A stretch of 44,157 nucleotides of DNA from Massilia timonae CCUG 45783. GTDB taxonomy: Bacteria; Pseudomonadota; Gammaproteobacteria; Burkholderiales; Burkholderiaceae_D. Position numbers and translations under genes: made by a program. The DNA lies in NCBI RefSeq assembly GCF_000315425.1, contig NZ_JH992925.1:410871-455027 (forward strand), read 5' to 3'. This document shows, one piece after another, positions 22,612 to 30,539 of this stretch (positions are counted from its first letter, which is position 1; every line of letters starts with the position of its first letter). The notes under the pieces are model-generated. The model worked only from the letters and a program-made list of their open reading frames with translations. It was not told the DNA's origin and made no database searches.

Positions 22612-24915
22612 ATGAAGAAGCACGTGCTCATCGCCGCCATGGCATTTGCCATGTCCGCCCATGTGGTGACCGCACAGCCCGAGAAATCGGCTGCCATCGC
22701 AACGCCCGCGGCGCCTGCCAAGCCGGCGGACTCCAAGAAAGCCGCCCCGGCCCCGTCCTCGCTCGAGATGAAGCCGATCGCCGCCCAGACCCAGGCCGCC
22801 CTGTGGGCCTCGCGCGTGCTGGGGCGCTATCACTACAGCCCGGTGCCGCTGGACGACGCGATGTCGGTCAAGATCTTCGACAGCTACTTCGATGGGCTCG
22901 ATGGCGAGAAGCTGTACTTCGTGCAGGCCGACCTGGATCACTTCGCCGCGCTGCGCACCCAGATGGACGACGCGATCAACAACGAAGACCTGACCGCGCC
23001 GTTCGCCATCTACAACCTGTACCAGAAACGCTTCGCCGAACGCATGGCCTATGCGCGCGGCCTGCTCAAGACCAAGTTCGACTTCACCTCCGACGAGACC
23101 ATGGAGCTCGACCGCGAGAAGGCGGCCTGGGCCAAGAACGAGGACGAGATCCGCGACCTGTGGCGCAAGCGCGTCAAGAACGACTGGCTGCGCCTCAAAC
23201 TGGCGGGCAAGGACGACAAATCGATCCGCGAGACGCTCGATAAGCGCTACGACAACTACGTCAACCGCATCCGCAAGCTGAACAACGAGGACGTGTTCCA
23301 GATGTTCATGAACGCGTACGCCACCGCGATCGAGCCGCACACCAACTACCTGGGTCCGCGCTCGGCCGACAACTTCGACATCGCGATGCGCCTGTCGCTG
23401 GAAGGCATCGGCTGCGTGCTGCAGTCGCGCGACGACTACACCATCATCCGCGAGATCGTGCCGGGCAGCCCGGCCGACAAGTCCGGCAAGCTGAAGGTCG
23501 GCGACCGCATCGTCGGCGTGGCCCAGGGCGACAAGCCGTTCGTCGACGTGCTGGGCTGGCGCCTGGACGACGTGGTGGCGCTGGTGCGCGGCGAGAAGGG
23601 CTCGACCGTGCGCCTGGACGTGATCCCGGGCGACGGCGGCGTCGACGCCAAGCACGTGACCGTCGCGATGGTGCGCAACAAGATCAGCATGGAAGAGCAG
23701 GCCGCCAAGAAGTCGATCATCAAGGTCAAGGAAAACGGCGTCGAGCGCCGCATCGGCGTGATCTCCCTGCCGACCTTCTACCAGGATTTCGAAGCGCGCC
23801 GCAAGGGCGACCGCGATTTCCGCAGCGCGACCCGCGACGTCGAGCGCATCCTGACCGAACTCAAGAAAGAGAAGGTCGACAACGTCCTGATCGACTTGCG
23901 CAACAACGGCGGCGGCTCGCTGACCGAGGCGGTCGAACTGACCGGCCTGTTCATCGACAAGGGCCCGGTCGTCATGCAGCGCACCGCCGAAGGCCGGGTC
24001 GAGGTCGAGAGCGACACCAAGCCGGGCCTGGCCTGGGACGGTCCGATGGGCGTGCTGATCAACCGCGGTTCGGCCTCGGCGTCCGAGATCTTCGCGGCGG
24101 CGATCCAGGATTATGGCCGCGGCCTCGTGATCGGCGAGCCGAGCTTCGGCAAGGGCACGGTCCAGACCCTGATCGACCTCGACCGCTTTGCGCCGAACGA
24201 GAAGATGCGCTACGGCGAGCTGAAGATGACCATTGCCCAGTTCTTCCGCATTAATGGCGGCACTACCCAGTTGCGCGGCGTGACGCCGGACATCAAGCTC
24301 CCGGTGCTGACCGATATGGACACCTTTGGCGAATCGTCCTACGACAATGCGTTGCCGTGGGTGGCGATCAAGCCGGCGCAGTACATGCCGCTGGGCGACC
24401 TGAAGGAACTCGTCGCACCGCTGCAGAAGCGCCATGAGGAGCGCATCGCCAACGACAAGGACTTCCAGTTCCTGCAGGAAGACATCAACGAGGTGCTGAA
24501 GCTGCGCAAGGAAAACGTCATCTCGCTGAACGAGACCGTGCGCCGCAAGGAGCGTGACGCCCAGGACGCCCGCTCGAAACTGCGCGAAGCACGCCTGGCG
24601 GGCGTCTCGGTGAACCAGGACGAGCCGGCCAGCGGTCCGGGCAGCGCCGAGAAGCGCGCCGAAGGCCCGGATCCGACCAAGCCCAAGAAATCGGTGGTCG
24701 CCGTGCGCGGCACCCCGCGCCAGGACGATGGCCTGCAAGGCGACGAGCGCGATCTCCAGGCCGAGCTGGCGGCCGAGAAAGCGGCCAAGGATGCCAAGGA
24801 CGTGTTGCTGCAAGAGGCGGCGAACATCCTGGCGGACGAGGTCGGCATGCTGAAGACCGATACCCGGATGGCGTCGCGCGTGATGCCGTATATGACGGTG
24901 GTTCAAAGCAAGTAA
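22612..24915 (+). CDS. prc: Carboxy-terminal processing (tail-specific) protease Prc/Tsp (767 aa)
   Basis: This is a periplasmic serine protease that degrades or trims proteins with nonpolar C-termini and controls envelope turnover. A signal peptide (KKHVLIAAMAFAMSAHVVTAQ) is followed by a helical N-domain, a PDZ domain (about 255-350: IVPGSPADKSGKLKVGDRIVG) and an S41 protease domain. The Ser-Lys dyad is Ser489 in GSASASEIF and Lys514 in EPSFGKGTVQ, 25 residues apart as in E. coli Prc. The C-terminal DUF3340-like domain is present, ending with a charged extension. GGAG lies nine bases before the ATG. A terminator follows. Confidence 0.95.
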   Translation: MKKHVLIAAMAFAMSAHVVTAQPEKSAAIATPAAPAKPADSKKAAPAPSSLEMKPIAAQTQAALWASRVLGRYHYSPVPLDDAMSVKIFDSYFDGLDGEKLYFVQADLDHFAALRTQMDDAINNEDLTAPFAIYNLYQKRFAERMAYARGLLKTKFDFTSDETMELDREKAAWAKNEDEIRDLWRKRVKNDWLRLKLAGKDDKSIRETLDKRYDNYVNRIRKLNNEDVFQMFMNAYATAIEPHTNYLGPRSADNFDIAMRLSLEGIGCVLQSRDDYTIIREIVPGSPADKSGKLKVGDRIVGVAQGDKPFVDVLGWRLDDVVALVRGEKGSTVRLDVIPGDGGVDAKHVTVAMVRNKISMEEQAAKKSIIKVKENGVERRIGVISLPTFYQDFEARRKGDRDFRSATRDVERILTELKKEKVDNVLIDLRNNGGGSLTEAVELTGLFIDKGPVVMQRTAEGRVEVESDTKPGLAWDGPMGVLINRGSASASEIFAAAIQDYGRGLVIGEPSFGKGTVQTLIDLDRFAPNEKMRYGELKMTIAQFFRINGGTTQLRGVTPDIKLPVLTDMDTFGESSYDNALPWVAIKPAQYMPLGDLKELVAPLQKRHEERIANDKDFQFLQEDINEVLKLRKENVISLNETVRRKERDAQDARSKLREARLAGVSVNQDEPASGPGSAEKRAEGPDPTKPKKSVVAVRGTPRQDDGLQGDERDLQAELAAEKAAKDAKDVLLQEAANILADEVGMLKTDTRMASRVMPYMTVVQSK

Positions 24916-24948
24916 GCACGCAGCACCGCGGCGAGAGGCCGCACCGGG

Positions 24949-24982
24949 AAAGGCCGCACCGTGACAGGTGCGGCCTTTTTTT
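24949..24982 (+). terminator. Rho-independent terminator of prc
   Basis: AGGCCGCACC (24951-24960) and GGTGCGGCCT (24967-24976) pair perfectly around GTGACA and are followed by seven Ts. Confidence 0.92.
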
Positions 24983-25278
24983 ATCGGCGTTCACAGCAAT
25001 GGGTCCCGCTGCGTTTCTTGCTGGAATAACTAGCAAAGTTATCAGGCCGCGACCAGCCGCGGCACGGCTCTCTCGAAAGTCCATGTTCTTTAGGCAAGCT
25101 AAAGAGTAAAACATGAATGCTGTAAATAGCTGAAAGATGGCATGAAATGACCAGTACTCAACAGTAAGATCGTATGCACGATTTGCGGTGGGTCAAAACT
25201 TAAGTTTTTTTGGTTTGTGATACGATAACTCTGTAGTTGTAAAAATAATAATCCTTACTTATCTTAGGAGTTATCTTC
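24983..25278. other. AT-richer leader region of the PEP-CTERM gene
   Basis: This stretch contains no gene. It holds the inverted repeat at 25082-25115 and a likely promoter with extended -10 TGA-TACGAT (25218-25226). An A/T-rich leader with ribosome site TAGGAG stands eight bases before the ATG at 25279. Confidence 0.55.
25082..25115. repeat. Nested inverted repeat upstream of the PEP-CTERM gene
   Basis: CATGTT and AACATG form the outer arms and CTTTAG and CTAAAG the inner arms around GCAAG, with a small unpaired stretch (AGTAA) on one side. It could be an operator or an RNA hairpin. There is no T tract, so it is not a terminator. Confidence 0.5.
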
Positions 25279-26019
25279 ATGTCAACACGTCACCTCGTTG
25301 TTGCTGCCCTCCTGGCGTGCGCCGGCGCAGCCCAGGCAGAAGTCGTTTCCACGACAGGCTTCCAAAATGGCTGGACCGCCGGTAACGGCACCAGCGTGAT
25401 CGGTTCGGGTGTGCTCGGTAGCGACGTCAGCCTGGTCGGCGGCGTCGCGCACGGTACCACCGACAGCCTGATCGGCAAGGCCAGCGCCAGTCTGTCGTCC
25501 GCCGACGCACAGAAACTCTTCGTCCAGCAAGGCATCGACGCCTCCTACGTGCTGAGCGCCGGTAATGGCCTGCTCGCAGCCCGTTATGGCAACTCGGTGT
25601 CGGTCATCAACGACGGCGACGGCGTGAAGATCGTGCCTGGCCAGAATGCAGGTGGCGGCATCGCGGCGCCTGCCGCGCCAGTCGCCGGCGGTGGTAGTGC
25701 CGGCGGCGGCGCCGCGATCGGCGGTGGCGGTGGCGCCGCGGTTGGCGGTGGCGGTGCGACATCGGGCGGCGGCAGCGCGGCGCCAGGCGGCAGCAGCGGC
25801 AGCCCGGCCGTGCCGGATTCGGGCAGCGACAGCGGTGGCGGCAACGTGACCGTGCCGGCGCCGGATGTCGATCCGATCTTCACCCTGCCAGTCCAGGACC
25901 AGGTCGGCGCATTGCCGGATCAGGTCAACGCCGTGCCGGAACCAGGCACCATCGCGCTGATGCTGGCTGGCCTGATGGGCGCCGGCGCGCTCTCGCGTCG
26001 CCGCAACGCCAAGCAGTAA
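25279..26019 (+). CDS. PEP-CTERM sorted surface protein with glycine-rich central region (246 aa)
   Basis: A signal peptide (RHLVVAALLACAGAAQAE) starts the protein. The C-terminus has the PEP-CTERM anchor: VPEPGT, a hydrophobic helix (IALMLAGLMGAGAL) and the basic end SRRRNAKQ. Exosortase (EpsH/XrtA type) recognises and removes this signal, releasing or attaching the protein at the surface in exopolysaccharide-producing bacteria. Residues about 122-190 are nearly all Gly, Ala and Ser (GGGGGAAVGGGGATSGGG), probably flexible. The N-terminal domain is not recognised. No exosortase gene is in the window. Confidence 0.9.
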   Translation: MSTRHLVVAALLACAGAAQAEVVSTTGFQNGWTAGNGTSVIGSGVLGSDVSLVGGVAHGTTDSLIGKASASLSSADAQKLFVQQGIDASYVLSAGNGLLAARYGNSVSVINDGDGVKIVPGQNAGGGIAAPAAPVAGGGSAGGGAAIGGGGGAAVGGGGATSGGGSAAPGGSSGSPAVPDSGSDSGGGNVTVPAPDVDPIFTLPVQDQVGALPDQVNAVPEPGTIALMLAGLMGAGALSRRRNAKQ

Positions 26020-26025
26020 TCGCCG

Positions 26026-26085
26026 TCGGGCTGGAGCCGGCATCCAGCCCGATCGGCCGCGCCGCCCACGCTTGGCGGCGCGGCC
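26026..26085 (+). terminator. Double hairpin after the PEP-CTERM gene
   Basis: TCGGGCTGG/CCAGCCCGA (26026-26052) is followed by a perfect 12-bp stem GGCCGCGCCGCC/GGCGGCGCGGCC (26055-26085) and then only GTTT. It is likely a termination region, although without a long T tract. Confidence 0.55.
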
Positions 26086-26099
26086 GTTTCAGGTACAAT
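26072..26099 (+). promoter_or_regulatory. Sigma-70 promoter of the acyl-CoA dehydrogenase operon
   Basis: TTGGCG (26072-26077) and TACAAT (26094-26099) are spaced 16 bp. The -35 box lies within the right half of the hairpin behind the PEP-CTERM gene. Confidence 0.55.
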
Positions 26100-26147
26100 C
26101 CTTGTGAACGATCGTGCTATTCATGACGACAACAACAAGGAGACGAC

Positions 26148-27350
26148 GTGGACCTGTACTACTCCGACGAGGACCTGGCCTTTCGCGACCAGGTCCGCGC
26201 CTTTCTCGCTTCCCATCTTCCCCCTGAACTCCAGCACAAGGTTCGCCAGCACCTGCGCCTGAGCCGCGACAACTACGTCCGCTGGCACCGCATCCTGGCC
26301 GCACAGGGTTGGGCCGCGCCCGGCTGGCCGGTCGAATACGGCGGTCCGGGCTGGACGCCGCTGCAGCGCCACATCTTCGAAGAGGAATGCGCGCTTGCCG
26401 GCACGCCGCAGGTGCTGCCGTTCGGCGTCAATATGGTGGCGCCCGTGATCATGGCCTTCGGCAGCCAGCAGCAGAAGGACTATTACCTGCCGCGCATCCT
26501 GTCCTGCGAGGACTGGTGGTGCCAGGGCTATTCCGAACCCGGCGCCGGCTCCGACCTGGCCGCGCTCAAGACGGGCGCCGTCCATCAGCAGGACAGTGCG
26601 GGCGATCACTACATCGTCAACGGCCAGAAGACCTGGACCACCCTGGCCCAGCACGCCGACATGATCTTCTGCCTGGTGCGCACCGATCCCGGCGTGCGCA
26701 AGCAGGAGGGCATTTCCTTCCTCCTGATCGACATGCGCAGTCCCGGCGTCACCGTGCGCCCGATCGCGATGCTCGACGAAGACCACGAAGTCAACGAAGT
26801 CTTCTTCGACAACGTCAAGGTGCCGGTCGCCAACCTGGTGGGCCAGGAAAACCGCGGCTGGACCTATGCCAAATACCTGCTCGGCCACGAGCGCACCGGC
26901 ATCGCCGCCGTCGGCCGCTCCAAGCGCGAGCTGGCCTTCGTCAAGCGCCTGGCGCTGCGCGAACGCAAGCGCGGACGGGCGCTGCTGGACGATCCCCTGT
27001 TCGGCGCGAAAGTGGCGGCGCTCGAGATCGAATTGATGGCGCTCGAGATGACCGTGCTGCGCGTGCTGGCCAGGGGCGAGGCTGCGCCCGGTCCCGAAGC
27101 GTCGATGCTGAAGGTGAAGGGCACCGAGATCCAGCAAGCCCTCACCGAGCTGATGTTTGACGCGGCCGGTCCGCTGGCGCTGCCTTTCGATCCGGCCTAC
27201 CTGTCCGGCGCGAGCGAACACGCCATCGCGGGCGACGACGATGCGGCTCCGCTGGCGGGCTACTACTTCAATTACCGCAAGACGTCGATCTACGGCGGGT
27301 CGAACGAAATCCAACGCAACATCATCTCCCAGATGATCCTGGGACTGTGA
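26148..27350 (+). CDS. Acyl-CoA dehydrogenase, large-subunit type (400 aa)
   Basis: This flavoenzyme introduces the alpha-beta double bond into acyl-CoA. Family blocks are clear: WPVEYGGPGWTPLQRHIFEEE, WWCQGYSEPGAGSDLAAL (FAD and substrate site), YIVNGQKTWTT and the C-terminal YRKTSIYGGSNEIQRNII. Length and the pairing with a second dehydrogenase resemble the PimC/PimD pair used for dicarboxyl-CoA (pimeloyl-CoA) degradation. GTG start with AAGGAG six bases upstream. First gene of a four-gene operon; the next ATG is 7 bp after its stop. Confidence 0.9.
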   Translation: MDLYYSDEDLAFRDQVRAFLASHLPPELQHKVRQHLRLSRDNYVRWHRILAAQGWAAPGWPVEYGGPGWTPLQRHIFEEECALAGTPQVLPFGVNMVAPVIMAFGSQQQKDYYLPRILSCEDWWCQGYSEPGAGSDLAALKTGAVHQQDSAGDHYIVNGQKTWTTLAQHADMIFCLVRTDPGVRKQEGISFLLIDMRSPGVTVRPIAMLDEDHEVNEVFFDNVKVPVANLVGQENRGWTYAKYLLGHERTGIAAVGRSKRELAFVKRLALRERKRGRALLDDPLFGAKVAALEIELMALEMTVLRVLARGEAAPGPEASMLKVKGTEIQQALTELMFDAAGPLALPFDPAYLSGASEHAIAGDDDAAPLAGYYFNYRKTSIYGGSNEIQRNIISQMILGL

Positions 27351-27357
27351 GGACGGC

Positions 27358-28593
27358 ATGCATTTCGAACTGAACGGGGAACAGCAGCAGCTGGCCGATG
27401 CGATCCGGCGCTGGATCGGCCGCGACTACGGCTTCGAGGCGCGGCGCGCGATCGTCCATTCCGAGCCGGGCGTCTCGCCAGACGCCTGGGCCACGATGGT
27501 CGAACTGGGCTTGACGGCGCTGCCGGTGCCCGAAGAACACGGCGGTTTCGGCGGCGACGCCCTCGCCATGTTCGGCGTGATGCAGGAACTCGGCCGTGGG
27601 CTGGTGGTCGAACCGTATGTGGCGACGGTGCTCGGTGTTGAATTCCTGCGCCGGGGTGGCGGGCACGGTGCGCTGCTCGAACGGGTCGCCGCCGGCAACG
27701 TCAAGCTCGCCTGCGCGCTGGGCGAACAACGATCGCGCCACGACGCCTTCGAGATCGCCACGCGGGTCGAGGCCGTCGACGGCGGCTATCGCCTGCATGG
27801 CGAGAAGCGGGTGGTGCTGCATGGCGCCGAAGCCGATGCCCTGATCGTATCGGCACGCGGCGCGCATGGCGCGGTGAGCTCGGGGAGCACAGGCGATGTG
27901 GGCAGTGTGGGTAGTAGGGACAATGGGCAGGGCATGGATGGCGTGAGCCTGTTCGTGGTGCCGCGCGACAGCGCCGGGCTGCGCGTCACCGGTTACCGCA
28001 CGCTCGATGGCTTGCGTGCGGCTAACGTCGTGCTCGACGGCGTGGTGGTCGGGCCAGACGCCGTGATCGGGGCCGTGGAAGAGGGCGGCGCCATTCTGGA
28101 TGCGGCGCTCGATTACGGCGCCGGCCTGCTGTGCGCCGAGGCGCTGGGGGCGATGCAGGCACTGTTCGACACGACGCTCGAGTACCTCAAGACGCGCCAG
28201 CAGTTCGGCGCGCCGATCGGGAAGTTCCAGGCGCTGCAGCACCGGATGGCCGACATGGCGATCCACCTCGAGCAGGCGCGGTCGATGGCCTTGCTGGCGG
28301 CGCTGGCGCTGGCGCGTTCGGGTAGCGGGGCCGATGCCAATGTCAGTCGCGATGCTGCTGCGAACATCGAGACGCGCCGGCGCGTGGTGTCGGCCGCCAA
28401 GTACCGCGTGGGCCTGGCCGCGCGCTTCATCGGCCAGGGCGCCATCCAGCTGCACGGCGGCATGGGCGTGACCGACGAGCTGCCGGCCTCACATTACTTC
28501 AAGCGCCTGTCGACGATCGAACTGACGCTGGGCGATATGGACCACCACCTGGAGCGCTTCATCGCGCAGCCGGGATTCCGGGAGGCCGCATGA
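27358..28593 (+). CDS. Acyl-CoA dehydrogenase, small-subunit type (411 aa)
   Basis: The N-terminal domain begins MHFELNGEQQQLADAIRRW and contains VPEEHGGFGGDALAMFGVMQELGRG. The C-terminal domain has LKTRQQFGAPIGKFQALQHRMADMA and IQLHGGMGVTDELPASHYFKRL, typical of the family. The flavin motif of the partner (SEPGAGSD) is replaced by CALGEQRSRHD, as often seen in the partner of a heteromeric pair. A low-complexity Gly/Ser insertion (SSGSTGDVGSVGSRDNGQG, about residues 176-194) is unusual. The stop overlaps the ATG of the first MaoC gene (ATGA). Confidence 0.88.
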   Translation: MHFELNGEQQQLADAIRRWIGRDYGFEARRAIVHSEPGVSPDAWATMVELGLTALPVPEEHGGFGGDALAMFGVMQELGRGLVVEPYVATVLGVEFLRRGGGHGALLERVAAGNVKLACALGEQRSRHDAFEIATRVEAVDGGYRLHGEKRVVLHGAEADALIVSARGAHGAVSSGSTGDVGSVGSRDNGQGMDGVSLFVVPRDSAGLRVTGYRTLDGLRAANVVLDGVVVGPDAVIGAVEEGGAILDAALDYGAGLLCAEALGAMQALFDTTLEYLKTRQQFGAPIGKFQALQHRMADMAIHLEQARSMALLAALALARSGSGADANVSRDAAANIETRRRVVSAAKYRVGLAARFIGQGAIQLHGGMGVTDELPASHYFKRLSTIELTLGDMDHHLERFIAQPGFREAA

Positions 28594-29123
28594 CGGCAGG
28601 ACCAGACGAGGGAGCGGGCACGGCGGCCAACGCGCGCGCGCACGTCCAGGCCGATGCGCCGGCCGGCAAGCGCTGGTATTTCGAAGATTTTTATCCCGGC
28701 CAGGAAATCGACCTGGGCGAGCGCAGCGTCACCGAAACCGAGATCCTCGCCTTCGCAAACGCGTTCGACCCGCAGTCCTTCCACGTCGACGGCCAGGCGG
28801 CGCAAGCGTCGCCGTACGGCGGCCTGATCGCCAGCGGCTGGCACACCTGCAGCATGATGATGCGCATGGTGGTCGATGGCCTCCTGAGCGCGGCCGACGG
28901 CATGGGTTCCCCCGGCCTCGATGGCGTGCGCTGGCTGCAGCCGGTGCGCGCCGGCGACACGCTGCGCGTGCGCTATCTCACGCGCCAGGTCAAGGCGTCC
29001 GCCAGCAAACCCGATCGTGGCGTCGTCTGGTCGACCTGGACCGCCACCAACCAGCACGGCGTCCCGGTGTGCACGGTCGACGGCATCGGACTCTACGGGC
29101 GCCGGCCCGCCAGGGAGCAATGA
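28590..29123 (+). CDS. MaoC-family (R)-enoyl-CoA hydratase/dehydratase (177 aa)
   Basis: This is a hot-dog fold hydratase that adds water to trans-2-enoyl-CoA. Seen are the N-terminal FEDFYPGQEIDLGERSVTETEILAFA stretch (in parts) and the catalytic-type loop DPQSFHVDGQAAQASPYGGLIASGW (hydratase-2 motif with Asp and His). The ATG overlaps the preceding stop (ATGA). Together with the dehydrogenases it would carry out two consecutive steps of beta-oxidation of an unusual acyl-CoA. The substrate is not evident. Confidence 0.88.
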   Translation: MTAGPDEGAGTAANARAHVQADAPAGKRWYFEDFYPGQEIDLGERSVTETEILAFANAFDPQSFHVDGQAAQASPYGGLIASGWHTCSMMMRMVVDGLLSAADGMGSPGLDGVRWLQPVRAGDTLRVRYLTRQVKASASKPDRGVVWSTWTATNQHGVPVCTVDGIGLYGRRPAREQ

Positions 29124-29578
29124 TGGCCACCACGATCGCACTCGATGCATTGCCGGCGCGGGTCGGCAGCGAAGTCGCCGTGTCCGACTGGTTCGAGGTC
29201 GGGCAAGAGCGCATCGCCACCTTCGCCGAAGCCACCGACGACCGCCAGTGGATCCACCTCGATCCCGAGCGCTGCAAGCGCGAGTCGCCGTTCGGCCAGC
29301 CGGTGGCGCATGGCTTCCTCACGCTGTCGCTGCTGCCGGCCATGCTCACCAGCGCCCTGGCGATCGAGGGCATGCGGATGGGCGTCAACTATGGCCTGAA
29401 CAAGGTGCGCTTCCCGAGTCCGCTGCCGGCCGGCAGCCGGGTGCGGGGGCGCTGGACCCTGCGCGGCGCCGATGCGGTCGCCGGCGGCTGGCAATTTACC
29501 TGGGACGTGACGATCGAGGCCGACGGGGCCGTCAAGCCCGTGTGCGTGGCCGAGTTCCTGATCCGCTGCTACGCCTGA
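29123..29578 (+). CDS. MaoC-family (R)-enoyl-CoA hydratase, PhaJ-like (151 aa)
   Basis: A second single hot-dog domain: VSDWFEVGQERIATFAEAT, then DDRQWIHLDPERCKRESPFG and QPVAHGFLTLSLL, which is the hydratase-2 motif with Asp and His. The ATG at 29123 overlaps the previous stop (TGATG) and has GGGAG at good distance; an ATG one codon earlier (29120) is an alternative. The two MaoC proteins may form a heterodimer or act on different chain lengths. (R)-3-hydroxyacyl-CoA made here is the monomer type used by PhaC, so a supply to PHA synthesis is conceivable. Confidence 0.88.
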   Translation: MATTIALDALPARVGSEVAVSDWFEVGQERIATFAEATDDRQWIHLDPERCKRESPFGQPVAHGFLTLSLLPAMLTSALAIEGMRMGVNYGLNKVRFPSPLPAGSRVRGRWTLRGADAVAGGWQFTWDVTIEADGAVKPVCVAEFLIRCYA

Positions 29579-29585
29579 CGCATCC

Positions 29586-30539
29586 TCATGCAACGTGGCC
29601 GCCGGCGTTGCCGAGCGCGCCCACGCCGCCCATGCGGTACTGATTGCGCCCACCCGCCTTGGCCTGGTAGAGCAGGGCGTCGGCGCTGGCCACCAGCACG
29701 TCGGCGCCTTGCGCATCGCCCGGCACCAGGCTCGCCAGCCCCAGGCTCATCGTCAGGTGCGGGGCCGTGGGCGACGCCGCATGCGGCAGGCCGAGCTGGG
29801 CCAGTTCGGCCAGCAGCCGGCGCGCCACGCCTTCGGCGCCGAGCGCATCGAGCTGGGGCAGCAGGATGGCGAATTCCTCGCCGCCATAGCGGGTGACCAG
29901 GTCGTGGGTGCGGCCGGCGCCGCGCCGCAGCGCCGCCGCCACCTGCACCAGGCAGGCGTCGCCGGCCTGGTGGCCGTAGTGGTCGTTATAGGCCTTGAAA
30001 TGGTCGACGTCGGCCAGGATCAGCGCCACCGGCAGCCCGGCGCGCGCGCAGCGGCGCCATTCGGCTTCCAGGCGCTCATCAAAAGCGCGGCGGTTGGCCA
30101 CGCCCGTCAACGGATCGGTCAGGGTCAACGCGCGCAGGGCGTCGGCCTGGCGCTTGACGGTCAGCTGGGTGCGCACGCGGGCGCGCACCACCGCCGCGTT
30201 GACCGGCTTGGTGATGAAGTCGGCAGCGCCGGCCTCCAATGCGCGGGTCTCGTCCTCCGGCGTCTTGAGCGCGGTGACGAAGATGACCGGGATATCGCGC
30301 GTCTCGGGCGCCGCGCGCAGGGCCGCGCACACGGCGTAGCCATCCATGTCGGGCATCATGGCGTCGACCAGGATCAGGTCGGGGTGCTGGGTGCGCGCCA
30401 GCTCGAGCGCGCGCTCGCCATCCAGCGCGAACAGCACTTCCTGCTCTTCCTGCAGCGCCGCATGCAGGATCTGGATGTTTTCCATCGCATCGTCGACCAC
30501 CAGGATGCGGCCATTGAGTGCCATCTCGGTCCAGCTCAC
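29586..30539 (-). CDS. Response regulator diguanylate cyclase (REC-GGDEF, WspR/PleD-like, 317 aa)
   Basis: The receiver domain comes first, with VVDDAMEN acidic pocket, phosphoacceptor Asp59 in LVDAMMPDMDG and KPVN Lys. The GGDEF domain has TDPLTGVANRR, ADVDHFKAYND, an active site GGEEF at 219-223 and an inhibitory I-site RTHD at 210-213. Phosphorylation should dimerise it and activate c-di-GMP synthesis. It starts with GTG inside the stop of the hybrid kinase gene (GTGA), so kinase and cyclase are made together, and the kinase HPt domain is the probable phosphodonor. Pilus motor gene mshE, a likely c-di-GMP target, is on the other side of the kinase. Confidence 0.92.
   Translation of the reverse strand: MSWTEMALNGRILVVDDAMENIQILHAALQEEQEVLFALDGERALELARTQHPDLILVDAMMPDMDGYAVCAALRAAPETRDIPVIFVTALKTPEDETRALEAGAADFITKPVNAAVVRARVRTQLTVKRQADALRALTLTDPLTGVANRRAFDERLEAEWRRCARAGLPVALILADVDHFKAYNDHYGHQAGDACLVQVAAALRRGAGRTHDLVTRYGGEEFAILLPQLDALGAEGVARRLLAELAQLGLPHAASPTAPHLTMSLGLASLVPGDAQGADVLVASADALLYQAKAGGRNQYRMGGVGALGNAGGHVA

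Noticed and set aside
22570..24906. 778-aa open frame on the minus strand opposite prc
   Set aside because: It is antisense to the Prc protease, with low-complexity composition.
25120..25200. Sigma-54 (-24/-12) promoter upstream of the PEP-CTERM gene
   Set aside because: TGGCATGAAATGACC has the GG but lacks the GC element at the right distance.
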